In this document: positions 26,879-35,696 of the stretch, piece after piece
Layout of the letters: the number at the start of each line of letters is the position of its first letter
Position numbering within the stretch: the stretch's first letter is position 1
Position numbers and translations under genes: made by a program
Notes under the pieces: generated by a model
The model's database searches: none
Seen by the model: only the letters and a program-made list of their open reading frames with translations
What the model was told of the DNA's origin: nothing
DNA from: Winogradskyella sp. KYW1333
GTDB lineage: Bacteria; Bacteroidota; Bacteroidia; Flavobacteriales; Flavobacteriaceae
Assembly (NCBI RefSeq): GCF_003335675.1
Contig: NZ_QPHL01000016.1
Coordinates: 1 to 64,000 of the forward strand
Length of the DNA stretch: 64,000 nucleotides
Direction: 5' to 3'

Positions 26879-26888
26879 TTTAATTAGA

Positions 26889-27230
26889 TTATATAATTCT
26901 ATTAATACATTCTGGTGGTCTACCTATTACGGCATTATCACCATTTACAACGATTGGTCGCTCAATTAACTTTGGATTAGCAATCATTATTTCAATTAAT
27001 TCATCATTAGATAAAGATTTCCCCTTAAATTCTGATTTCCAAATTGCTTCATTCTTCCTAATTAATTCAATTGGTGAAATATCAAGTTTCTTAAGAATAT
27101 CTTTTAACTCAGACTTACGTATTTTATTGTCTAAATATTTAACAATGTCAAAAGGTTTACCTGATGCTTCGATAATTGAAACACCTTCTCTAGATTTTCT
27201 ACATCGTGGGTTGTGATAAATAGTTATCAT
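26889..27230 (-). CDS. arsC: ArsC/Spx family protein (arsenate reductase-like)
   Basis: 113 aa thioredoxin-fold protein of the glutaredoxin-dependent ArsC family. The N-terminus has ITIYHNPRCRKSREG with the catalytic Cys10, and IERPIVV carries the conserved arginine. No second redox cysteine follows in a CxxC pattern (Cys10 is in RCRKS). It reduces arsenate in the cytoplasm, or is a Spx/ArsC-like redox protein. It lies one base before the HAD gene (start 27230, HAD stop 27232), within a housekeeping run. Confidence 0.88.
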   Translation of the reverse strand: MITIYHNPRCRKSREGVSIIEASGKPFDIVKYLDNKIRKSELKDILKKLDISPIELIRKNEAIWKSEFKGKSLSNDELIEIMIANPKLIERPIVVNGDNAVIGRPPECINRII

Positions 27231-27231
27231 T

Positions 27232-27849
27232 TTAAATGTTGATTGCGTAGTTACTTAATTCTTTAATCAATGCTTTAGGGTTTTCAAAATGTATGCCATT
27301 TATACCTAATTCTTTCGCAGCATCAATATTTCTTAGATTGTCATCAATAAAAATTGAATTTTGTGCCGTAATATTAAACCTATTCAAGGTTATTTCATAG
27401 ATATCTTTAAAAGGTTTTCTTGTTTTTTCTTCACCAGAAACAACAATGCCTTCAAACCAATGTAAAAAATCAAAACGGTCCAATGCTATTGGAAAAGTTT
27501 CATGACTCCAATTAGTTAATGCAACTACTTTGTAATTTGGATTATCTATTAACGCCCTTAATATTTTTACAGATCCTTCAATTGAATCTCCAAGCATTTC
27601 AACCCATCTGCCGTAATACATTCTAATTATTTCTTCGTGTTCTGGAAACATGGCTACTCTCTCTTCAGTTGCTAGTTGTAGAGGATAGCCTGCGTCTTGA
27701 TTTTCATTCCAATCGTTGGTACAGATGTTATCAAAGAACCATTTCATTTTCTGGTGATTTCCTTTGAATACATCCAAATAGACATACTCTGGATTCCAAT
27801 CGATTAGAACACCTCCTAAATCAAAAATAACGGTATCTATCTTGTTCAT
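27232..27849 (-). CDS. HAD family phosphatase (YihX-like)
   Basis: 205 aa. Motif I FDLGGVLIDWNP, motif II in VVALTNWSHE, motif III Lys in EEKTRKPFKDIYE and motif IV in IFIDDNLRNIDAAKELG. The FDLGGV version of motif I belongs to the YihX group (alpha-D-glucose-1-phosphate phosphatase in E. coli). Substrate here unknown. Its stop lies one base upstream of arsC, and prfB ends one base before its start, so all are likely cotranscribed. Confidence 0.88.
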   Translation of the reverse strand: MNKIDTVIFDLGGVLIDWNPEYVYLDVFKGNHQKMKWFFDNICTNDWNENQDAGYPLQLATEERVAMFPEHEEIIRMYYGRWVEMLGDSIEGSVKILRALIDNPNYKVVALTNWSHETFPIALDRFDFLHWFEGIVVSGEEKTRKPFKDIYEITLNRFNITAQNSIFIDDNLRNIDAAKELGINGIHFENPKALIKELSNYAINI

Positions 27850-28960
27850 TTATATAGTGTTATTATCTTCTTCTTTTTGTCCCATCATCATAAGATAAGA
27901 TTTTAAAAACGGCTCAATATTACCGTCCATTACAGTATCAATATTACCGGTTTCGTGACCAGATCTGACGTCTTTCACCAATTTATATGGATGCATCACA
28001 TAGTTTCTAATTTGGCTTCCCCATTCAATTTTCATCTTGCCAGCTTCAATATCATCTCTTTGCGCCATTTGTTTCTGTAGTTCAATCTCGTACAACTGAG
28101 ATTTTAACATTTGTAAAGCTCGTGCGCGATTATCGTGTTGAGATCTGGTTTCTGAACACTGAATCTGAATTCCGGTTGGCTTATGCAAAAGTTGAACCTT
28201 TGTTTCAACCTTATTTACATTTTGTCCTCCCGCCCCACTTGAACGAGCTGTTGTAATTTCAATATCAGCTGGATTTATTTCAACCTCAATAGAATCATCA
28301 ACCATAGGATAAACGTATACTGAAGCAAAACTTGTATGACGTTTAGCATTACTATCGAAAGGGGAAATTCTTACCAAGCGATGAACTCCATTTTCTCCTT
28401 TTAACCAACCAAAAGCGTAGTCGCCTTCTATTTCCAATGTTACTGTTTTTATACCAGCAACATCTCCTTCTTGATGGTTTAATTCTTTTATTTTATATCC
28501 ATTTTTCTCTGCATACATCAAGTACATACGCATTAACATACTGGCCCAGTCACAGCTTTCCGTCCCACCTGCGCCTGCTGTAATTTGCAAAACCGCACTA
28601 AGACTATCACCTTCTTCTGAAAGCATGTTTTTAAATTCGAGCTTTTCAATGGCTTCTATCGCCTTGCTAAATCGAGCTTCAACGTTTTCCATTGGAGCCT
28701 CATCTTCCTTGTAGAATTCGTAAATGACCTCAAGGTCTTCACACAACGTATTTGCAGTTTCAAAATCCTTAACCCAGCTTTTCTTTTCTCTTAAAGAACG
28801 CATCACTTGCTCAGCTATTTTTGAATCGTTCCAAAAATTTGGATCGAAGGTTTGTTCTTCCTCGTTGGTAATTTCTATTAACTTAGCATCTAAGTCAAAG
28901 ATATTGCCTTAGCTTAGCTAGGCGCGTATTTAGATCTTTAATGTGATCTGATGTTATCAT
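27850..28960 (-). CDS. prfB: Peptide chain release factor 2 (programmed +1 frameshift)
   Basis: ATG 28960 opens a 21-codon leader frame ([14 protein letters not shown]...) that ends at TGA 28897-28895. After a +1 shift on CTT-TGA-C, translation continues in the frame used by the rest, giving about 369 aa, the usual RF2 size. Key motifs: the SPF tripeptide for UAA/UGA in [11 protein letters not shown] and GGQ in [14 protein letters not shown] simple ORF call would begin at an internal Met near 28806 and miss about 50 residues. RF2 terminates at UAA and UGA, and the in-frame UGA makes its level self-adjusting. Confidence 0.96.
28894..28914 (-). promoter_or_regulatory. prfB programmed +1 frameshift site
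   Basis: On the minus strand the slip codon CTT is at 28900-28898 and the UGA at 28897-28895, followed by C. Upstream is only AAGG plus a spacer, a weaker Shine-Dalgarno-like element than the AGGGGG of E. coli. Confidence 0.9.
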
Positions 28961-29127
28961 TTTTTGTTTTTTTGTAAAATTAATATATTCATGATTAATC
29001 AGTATTGACTTTATTTATGAATTTTAATTGGAATTAAATTAATTATTAAGATTCTAAATACTTTTTTACTAAACTTTAAATATTGTTGGTAGTTTAGTAA
29101 CTGATAAAAAGCTATCATTTACATATC

Positions 29128-30225
29128 ATGTATTACCATATAAAAAACAAAATTATAAAGCCTTTTAATTCAATTAAAAAGAATTTAATTATCTACAATT
29201 CAAAAAAAAATTGGATTATTTTTTTAAAAAACTTAATAGCTCTGACAAAAGCAAAAAAATTGTCAAATGGAAATAAAATAAAAGCAATAAGATTCTACAA
29301 TTTTTATGGTATTAAATTAAAAAACACATACGCTCATCAATATTATACATCAATAACAGGACAATTTTATGAAAATTATATACCCGATGATATATTTCAC
29401 TCTGTAATTTTACCTAAATTTAATAATTCAGTACAATGGCCGGCATTGTTGGATAAAAATTTATATGATAGATTGTTTGAAAACTTTTCACAACCAAAAT
29501 ATATCATTAAAAATATTAATGGATATTTTTATTCAAATAATCAATTAATAAGTCTTAATCAGGCAATAAGTATATTAAATAATCAAAAAGAAGAGCTTAT
29601 AATAAAGCCGAGTATCAGGTCTGGAGGTGGTAAAATGATTAATTTTTTTAAAGTAAAAAAGTCTACTACAAACTATAAAAATTTAAAAATTAATGATCTT
29701 TTTGAATTATACAAAAAAGACTTTATAATTCAAGAAATATTAGATCAATGTAAAATATTAAAGGAATTAAATCCTACTTCTTTAAATACTTTAAGAGTTC
29801 TTTCTTTTTTTCGTAACAATGATGTGGTTATTCTATCTACAGTTTTAAGAATGGGAGGTAAAGACTCTAGAATTGATAATTATGGTAAAGGAGGATCGAT
29901 TTGTGGTGTGGAAGACACGGGTTATCTGAAATCTAATAGCTACAAAGAGAATGGAGAAATAACAAATACATCACCATCAGGCTTAAAATTAGATGGAATT
30001 TTAATACCAAATTTTCCTAAAGTTACGAATATGGTAAAAGCACTCCATTCTAAAATACCCTATTTTAAAATTGTATCTTGGGATATAGCACTAGATATCA
30101 ATGACGCTCCTGTTTTTATTGAATATAACACCTATGCACAAGGTATTGACATTCATCAGATTACTAATGGACCTCTTTTTGGAAAATTTCAAGATGAAAT
30201 ACTTAGAAGTATATTTTTAAACTAA
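29128..30225 (+). CDS. Sugar-transfer-associated ATP-grasp protein
   Basis: 365 aa. The central part is an ATP-grasp fold: IIKPSIRSGGGKMINFF (ATP-binding loop), DFIIQEILDQCK (adenine hinge), LRMGGKDSRIDNYGKGGS and a metal-binding PVFIEYNTYAQGIDIHQI with acidic ligands. It matches the ATPgrasp_ST type found in capsule and exopolysaccharide clusters, which are thought to ligate a carboxylate to an amine or similar. The coding region is very AT-rich and lysine/asparagine-heavy, unlike its neighbours. It starts an accessory block that continues to 36836. Confidence 0.82.
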   Translation: MYYHIKNKIIKPFNSIKKNLIIYNSKKNWIIFLKNLIALTKAKKLSNGNKIKAIRFYNFYGIKLKNTYAHQYYTSITGQFYENYIPDDIFHSVILPKFNNSVQWPALLDKNLYDRLFENFSQPKYIIKNINGYFYSNNQLISLNQAISILNNQKEELIIKPSIRSGGGKMINFFKVKKSTTNYKNLKINDLFELYKKDFIIQEILDQCKILKELNPTSLNTLRVLSFFRNNDVVILSTVLRMGGKDSRIDNYGKGGSICGVEDTGYLKSNSYKENGEITNTSPSGLKLDGILIPNFPKVTNMVKALHSKIPYFKIVSWDIALDINDAPVFIEYNTYAQGIDIHQITNGPLFGKFQDEILRSIFLN

Positions 30226-30266
30226 AAATAGTTTTACAGATTAAATCATATTATAAATTAACTATT

Positions 30267-32666
30267 ATGAAAAATGTTCTTATTCTTCTCTTCATAGTTT
30301 CGGATTTAGTGAATGCTCAAATTTTAAACAAAAAGAATTTACAAGCATTCGATGGCTATTTTGATTTTTATTATGAAGAAAGTACGGATAAGATTTATTT
30401 AAAAGTTGAAAATTTAAATAAAGAATTTCTCTATGTAAATTCTCTTGCCTCTGGTATTGGTAGCAATGACATAGGGTTAGATCGTGGTCAACTAGGTAAT
30501 GAGCGACTGGTTTATTTTCAAAAAGCCGGCCATAAATTGTTACTGATTCAACCAAATTTAAAGTATCGTGCCAACACTGAGAATGAGTTAGAACGGAAAA
30601 GTATTGAACAAGCTTTTGCCAAATCTGTCTTGTTTGGTTTTAAAATACTTTCCGATACTGATGGTTATATTGTTGATTTTACACCATTTCTAATGCAGGA
30701 TACCCATGGTGTTATAAACAGATTAAAAAGTAAAAAGGAAGGTAATTTTAAGTTAGATAAGACGAGAAGTGCTATAGAATTGAATACTACCAAAGCCTTT
30801 CCTGAAAATGTGGAATTTGAAGCTCTGATAACCTATACGGGGCAACCAATAGGGAAAAACCTGAAAACTGTAACACCTACGCCTTCAATTGTTTCTGTTA
30901 TTCAACACCATTCATTTATTAAGTTACCAGATAATAACTATAAGCCAAGGGCTTTTGACACAAGAAGTGGAGCCATATCAATTTCTTATATGGATTATGC
31001 AACACCTATTCAAGAAAATATCAAAAAGCGCTTTATTATTCGTCATAGGTTAGAGAAGAAATTTCCAGATTTGGCAAAAAGTGAAGCGAAAGAGCCAATT
31101 GTTTATTATTTAGATCCAGGAACACCAGAGCCTATTAGGTCCGCGCTTTTAGAAGGCGGTAGATGGTGGAATGAAGCATTTGAATTAGCAGGCTTTAAAA
31201 ATGCTTTTCGAGTGAAGATGTTGCCTGAAGGCGCTGATCCAATGGATTGTAGATACAATGTTATACAGTGGGTACATAGGAGTACCAGAGGCTGGAGTTA
31301 TGGGGCAAGTGTAGTTGATCCTCGTACAGGCGAGATTATAAAAGGTCATGTTAGCTTAGGAAGTTTGCGTATTCGTCAAGATTTTATGATCGCCCAGGCT
31401 TTAATGAATAATCCGTATGCTCTAAGTGATGATAATTATGAACCAATGTTAGAATTAGCATTGGCAAGAATACGACAATTGAGTGCTCATGAAATTGGAC
31501 ATACCCTAGGGTTTACTCATAATTTTGCCTCGAGCACTAATGATAGGGCTTCTGTAATGGATTATCCACACCCAAATGTTGTTGTAAAGCACAATATTAT
31601 TGATTTTAGCCATGCTTATGATAAAGGGATAGGAGAGTGGGATAAAATAACGACTGCTTATAGTTATTCTGAATTTGATAAAACAATAAATGAAACTGAG
31701 GCTTTGAATGATATTTTAGAAAAAGCCAAGAATGATGGTTTACGTTTTATCTCCGATAGCGATGCGCGAGCTATTGGTGGGGCTCATGCATTTGCCCATT
31801 TATGGGATAATGGTAAATTCCCACATCAAGAGCTATCAGAAGTGATGAAAGTGCGGGAATTAGCAATACGTAATTTTTCTAGTAACAATATTAAAAGTTT
31901 TGAGCCATATTCTGTTTTAGAAGATGTGTTTGTTCCTTTATATTTTTATCACAGATATCAAGTTGAAGCGGCGACGAAAGTTATTGGTGGATTAGATTAT
32001 AATTATGCTGTGAAAAGCGATGGGCAATTCACTACAAAAAGTGTTGATAAAAAATTACAAGAACAGACTTTAAATGCTATAATTAATACTTTAAGAGTTG
32101 AAACGCTTGCCATTCCTAAGAATAAACTTTCTATGTTTCCGCCGAGAGCATATGGTTTTAATCGAACACGTGAATCGTTTCAAAGTCAAACTGGAGTGGC
32201 ATTTGATCCATTTAGCGCAGTAAATACTGCAAGTGATATGACTTTGAAATTACTTTTACATCCAGAACGCGCAAATAGGCTAGTTATTCAAAATAGTTTA
32301 GATGAAAATCAACTCTCATTACACAATGTTTTGAATGCGTTAATTCAATCTACATTTGGTATCAAACATGAGGACAGTTATTTTTCTGAAGTGCAGCACC
32401 AAATAAACATTAATGTGTTGAAATACATTATGAATCTAGCAGTGAATAATAACTCATTTTTTCAGGTTCAAGCTAAATCTAATGAAGTGATTAATAATCT
32501 CAGTTCGTTTCTTAATGACAAGAAAAAGCTTGTTCCTTATGCTAATCAATATTTGAAATTGATTATTGAATTTAAATCACATCCAGAAAAGTTCAAAATA
32601 ATACCTTCACCGAAAATACCAGACGGTTCACCCATTGGAAGTGGTATTTGTACTTATAATCATTAG
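30267..32666 (+). CDS. Secreted zinc-dependent metalloprotease (DUF5117/DUF4953 type)
   Basis: 799 aa. A signal peptide (about residues 1-17, ending DLVNA) is followed by an N-terminal domain (DUF5117-like) and a metzincin-type catalytic core HEIGHTLGFTHNF (about residues 406-418) with three zinc-binding histidines and the catalytic Glu. The C-terminal helical region (DUF4953-like) is long. Its relatives are common in Bacteroidota and are presumably periplasmic or surface proteases. It is flanked on both sides by glycan-type genes, which may be coincidental. Base composition is closer to the core genome than its neighbours. Confidence 0.88.
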   Translation: MKNVLILLFIVSDLVNAQILNKKNLQAFDGYFDFYYEESTDKIYLKVENLNKEFLYVNSLASGIGSNDIGLDRGQLGNERLVYFQKAGHKLLLIQPNLKYRANTENELERKSIEQAFAKSVLFGFKILSDTDGYIVDFTPFLMQDTHGVINRLKSKKEGNFKLDKTRSAIELNTTKAFPENVEFEALITYTGQPIGKNLKTVTPTPSIVSVIQHHSFIKLPDNNYKPRAFDTRSGAISISYMDYATPIQENIKKRFIIRHRLEKKFPDLAKSEAKEPIVYYLDPGTPEPIRSALLEGGRWWNEAFELAGFKNAFRVKMLPEGADPMDCRYNVIQWVHRSTRGWSYGASVVDPRTGEIIKGHVSLGSLRIRQDFMIAQALMNNPYALSDDNYEPMLELALARIRQLSAHEIGHTLGFTHNFASSTNDRASVMDYPHPNVVVKHNIIDFSHAYDKGIGEWDKITTAYSYSEFDKTINETEALNDILEKAKNDGLRFISDSDARAIGGAHAFAHLWDNGKFPHQELSEVMKVRELAIRNFSSNNIKSFEPYSVLEDVFVPLYFYHRYQVEAATKVIGGLDYNYAVKSDGQFTTKSVDKKLQEQTLNAIINTLRVETLAIPKNKLSMFPPRAYGFNRTRESFQSQTGVAFDPFSAVNTASDMTLKLLLHPERANRLVIQNSLDENQLSLHNVLNALIQSTFGIKHEDSYFSEVQHQININVLKYIMNLAVNNNSFFQVQAKSNEVINNLSSFLNDKKKLVPYANQYLKLIIEFKSHPEKFKIIPSPKIPDGSPIGSGICTYNH

Positions 32667-32760
32667 TTTTATCCTTTCTGTTATTTATAATTCTTATTTC
32701 TCCAATTAATTTTTTACAACACAAAACTAAATCAAACAAAAAGTAAATTTATACCATATT

Positions 32761-33414
32761 TTGAAAATTATTTATAGAAATTTCATAAAGGATGTTTTAG
32801 ATTTCATTCTTGCTTTTATGTGTTTAATGATTTTATTACCACTAATACTTTTATTAATTATTATTCTTCTATTAGATAATAATGGAAAAGTATTTTTTAT
32901 TCAAAAAAGACCGGGTAAAAATGAAAAAATATTTAAAATAATAAAATTCAAAACTATGACAGACAAAAAAGACTCAAAAGGGCTTTTGTTGCCAAATAGC
33001 CATAGAGTTACTCGAGTTGGATTAATTTTAAGAAAATATTCATTAGATGAAATACCTCAGTTAATTAATGTTCTCAAGCGGGATATGAGTTTTGTTGGCC
33101 CCAGACCTTTAAGAGTAAGATATCTTCCTTTTTACACCTTAGAAGAATCTATAAGACACAGTGTAAAGCCTGGCATTACGGGATTAGCTCAGATTTCAGG
33201 TAGAAATAGTTTAGATTGGGATGATAAATTTTCATTAGATATTCAATATGTTAATAATATATCATTTAAGAATGATTTAATTATAATTCTTAAAACAATT
33301 AATAAAATCTTTTCTAATCAAGATGTTGATTTTGAGACTTCGAATGTCATAGATGATTTAGACGTATCAAGACGAAATTGTAAAAAGCATAATTCAAAAG
33401 TTGATGAGATTTAA
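32761..33414 (+). CDS. PglC-type phosphoglycosyl transferase (sugar transferase)
   Basis: 217 aa. One N-terminal hydrophobic hairpin (about residues 12-37), then the bacterial sugar transferase core with KVFFIQKRPGKNEKIFKIIKF, KFKTMTD, RKYSLDEIPQLINVL (catalytic Asp-Glu) and SFVGPRPL. It is a small monotopic phosphoglycosyl transferase that starts glycan assembly by placing a phospho-sugar on undecaprenyl phosphate. The start is TTG. The last 30 or so residues (polar, VIDDLDVS) extend beyond the usual core. It overlaps the following ATP-grasp gene by 11 nt. It is the only priming enzyme in the block. Confidence 0.88.
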   Translation: MKIIYRNFIKDVLDFILAFMCLMILLPLILLLIIILLLDNNGKVFFIQKRPGKNEKIFKIIKFKTMTDKKDSKGLLLPNSHRVTRVGLILRKYSLDEIPQLINVLKRDMSFVGPRPLRVRYLPFYTLEESIRHSVKPGITGLAQISGRNSLDWDDKFSLDIQYVNNISFKNDLIIILKTINKIFSNQDVDFETSNVIDDLDVSRRNCKKHNSKVDEI

Positions 33415-34432
33415 TATATTAATTACTTCTGCAGGACGGCGTAACTACCTAATCAATTATTTCAAAGTTGCATTAAAAGATAGGGGAATGATAATTGTTG
33501 CCGATTCAAATAAATTTGCCACAGCATTTTCAGATGCTGATGTGTCTATTTGTGTATCAAGCTTCAATCAACAAGAATATATTGAAGATATTGTAGAAAT
33601 CATCAAAAAATATTCGGTAAAAGTAATTATATCATTGAATGATTATGAGCTATTGGTTTTATCTAAAAACAAAAAATATCTTGAAAGTTTAGGAACTAAA
33701 GTTATTGTACCAACTGAAGAAATAGTTTCTATCGTTTTTGATAAATGGAAATGTCATAACTTTATTAATAGAATTGGTCTTAATTCACCAAAGTCTTATC
33801 TTAAGTTAGAAGATGCACTGAATGATATAGATAACAATATTTTAAACTTCCCAGTAGTAATCAAACCTACGATTGGAAGTGGATCTGAAGGTGTTGAGTT
33901 AGCTGAAACAGTTGAAGAGTTAAAACTTTTTTATAAAATAAAATGCATTCAAATAAAAAAAGCTAATTCAATTAATGATAGTACAGCTTTATCCTTTAAA
34001 AATAATGTTTTAATCCAAGAAAAAGTTGAGGGTAAAGAATTTGGGCTAGACATAGTTAATAATTTTAATTCTAAATTTTTCGCCTGTTTTGCTAGAGAAA
34101 AACTATCTATGCGAAATGGCGAGACTGATATGGCAATTTCTGTAATTGATAAGTCACTAATTGATGTTGGGAAACAAATATCTAAAAACTTGATGCATCT
34201 TGGTCTTGCTGATGTTGATGTAATAGTTCAAGATAAAAAGATTTTTATTTTAGATATAAACTTGAGATTTGGAGGAGGTTACCCATTTTCGCATTTAGCA
34301 GGGGCTAATATTACAGCCGTTTATGTTGACTGGATTATAGATAATTATGATTTGGATACTAAAAAACACATTAATTATAAATCTGGAATTATTCATTCAA
34401 AATATGATAAACTCACCAGGATTTTTGTTTAA
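33404..34432 (+). CDS. ATP-grasp domain protein, carbamoyl-phosphate-synthase-like
   Basis: 342 aa from ATG 33404; the TTG at 33401 is less likely. The N-terminus NILITSAGRRNYLINYFK has the pre-ATP-grasp Rossmann fold with TSAGRR, the middle holds VVIKPTIGSGSEGVELAE and VLIQEKVEGKEFGLDIV, and the end has IFILDINLRFGGGYPFSHLAGAN with the metal-binding Asp/Asn. This is the CarB-like ATP-grasp group frequent in polysaccharide loci. Such enzymes form amide or similar bonds through acyl phosphates. Start overlaps the sugar transferase, end overlaps the next ligase (TAATG), so the three form a coupled unit. Confidence 0.85.
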   Translation: MRFNILITSAGRRNYLINYFKVALKDRGMIIVADSNKFATAFSDADVSICVSSFNQQEYIEDIVEIIKKYSVKVIISLNDYELLVLSKNKKYLESLGTKVIVPTEEIVSIVFDKWKCHNFINRIGLNSPKSYLKLEDALNDIDNNILNFPVVIKPTIGSGSEGVELAETVEELKLFYKIKCIQIKKANSINDSTALSFKNNVLIQEKVEGKEFGLDIVNNFNSKFFACFAREKLSMRNGETDMAISVIDKSLIDVGKQISKNLMHLGLADVDVIVQDKKIFILDINLRFGGGYPFSHLAGANITAVYVDWIIDNYDLDTKKHINYKSGIIHSKYDKLTRIFV

Positions 34433-35604
34433 TGACTAATTGCATGAAATCAAAGTCAAAATCAATTTCTGTGCTTATTCCTGATGGAGAATCATCTTTT
34501 TTACAGATTGTAGTTAATTGTTTAAGCTTAGTTAAAAATATTAAGATTTTTGTAATCTCGAGCAATAAATCAGATTTCATGAAGTATTCTTTTTTTGTAG
34601 AGGAATATATTTTTTTCACTGATTCTAGTGATGAGGAATGGCTTAACAGAATAAATCATGAGGTTGAAAAAAATAATATAGATATTATTATCCCAATTTT
34701 TCAAAATGGATTTAAAAGAATAATAAAACATCAAAAGTTATTAAAAAATAAGGATAAACTTTGTGTTTTGCCAGCATTAAGTGATTTCAATACAGCTAAT
34801 GATAAGGGGCTTTTATATTATCACATGAAAGCCAATAGTATACCATGTCCTAATAGCCAAGTAGTTAAACAAAATAAATTACCGAATTTTTCTGAAATTG
34901 AATACCCAGTAATTGTCAAACCAGTAGAAAACTTAGGCGATGGAAGGGGGATACAGTTATTTCAAGATGGAGAAGGTTTGAAAAACTATTATAATTGTTC
35001 TAAACCTGCTGGAAAAACTATTATCCAAGAGTTTATTCGTGGTTACGATATAGGATGTAACGTGCTATGTCTAAATGGAGATATTTTGACTTATACTATT
35101 CAAAAAGGCAATCTATTTAGTAATAAAAAGTTTTCTGCGCAAATAGGTCTAGATATTGTTGAAGAAGATCTAATTATTGATGCGACCAGAAAACTAATGA
35201 AAAGTATTAATTGGTCTGGAATTGCAAATATAGATTTGATGTTTGATGAGAAGGATTCTAAATTTAAGATACTTGAGATAAATCCTAGATTTTGGATGAC
35301 AACTGAGGCATCTGCATTAGCTGGAATTAACTTTCCATATTTGTATTGCTTGACTAGTCTTAAAATAGAATTTGAAAACCCTAAAGTCAAGTTTATTTCA
35401 TTTCTTACTTTACATGGTTTATTAAAAAAAATTAAAAATAATCCATTATTTGTCTTTAACATAAACTATATAATGAACAATACCGCTTTTAGATTTGTTT
35501 TAAAAGATCCAATTGCGAATTTTTATAAATTAATTTGTTATCGATTATTAAAATATTGTAAAAATTATTTTAAGGATAGTAACCAAAATAAGAGAGTTAA
35601 ATAA
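34432..35604 (+). CDS. ATP-grasp ligase-like protein, paralogue 1
   Basis: 390 aa (or 386 from the second Met at 34444). N-terminus ISVLIPDGESSFLQIVVNCL with a Rossmann fold, ATP-grasp segments VIVKPVENLGDGRGIQLF and IIQEFIRGYDIGCNVL, and metal ligands in KILEINPRFWMTTEASALAG. It is colinear with the next gene over its full length, so the two are tandem paralogues. It overlaps the previous gene by one base. A C-terminal extension follows the catalytic domain (about residues 315-390) with no recognised fold. Substrate unknown. Confidence 0.82.
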   Translation: MTNCMKSKSKSISVLIPDGESSFLQIVVNCLSLVKNIKIFVISSNKSDFMKYSFFVEEYIFFTDSSDEEWLNRINHEVEKNNIDIIIPIFQNGFKRIIKHQKLLKNKDKLCVLPALSDFNTANDKGLLYYHMKANSIPCPNSQVVKQNKLPNFSEIEYPVIVKPVENLGDGRGIQLFQDGEGLKNYYNCSKPAGKTIIQEFIRGYDIGCNVLCLNGDILTYTIQKGNLFSNKKFSAQIGLDIVEEDLIIDATRKLMKSINWSGIANIDLMFDEKDSKFKILEINPRFWMTTEASALAGINFPYLYCLTSLKIEFENPKVKFISFLTLHGLLKKIKNNPLFVFNINYIMNNTAFRFVLKDPIANFYKLICYRLLKYCKNYFKDSNQNKRVK

Positions 35605-35696
35605 AAGTTTTTCTGTATTTAGATTGTTAATTAGCAAGCTCTTAGTAATTCAATAAAATTATTATTCGAAATGTTGTATACTTAATTTGTTCTTAC

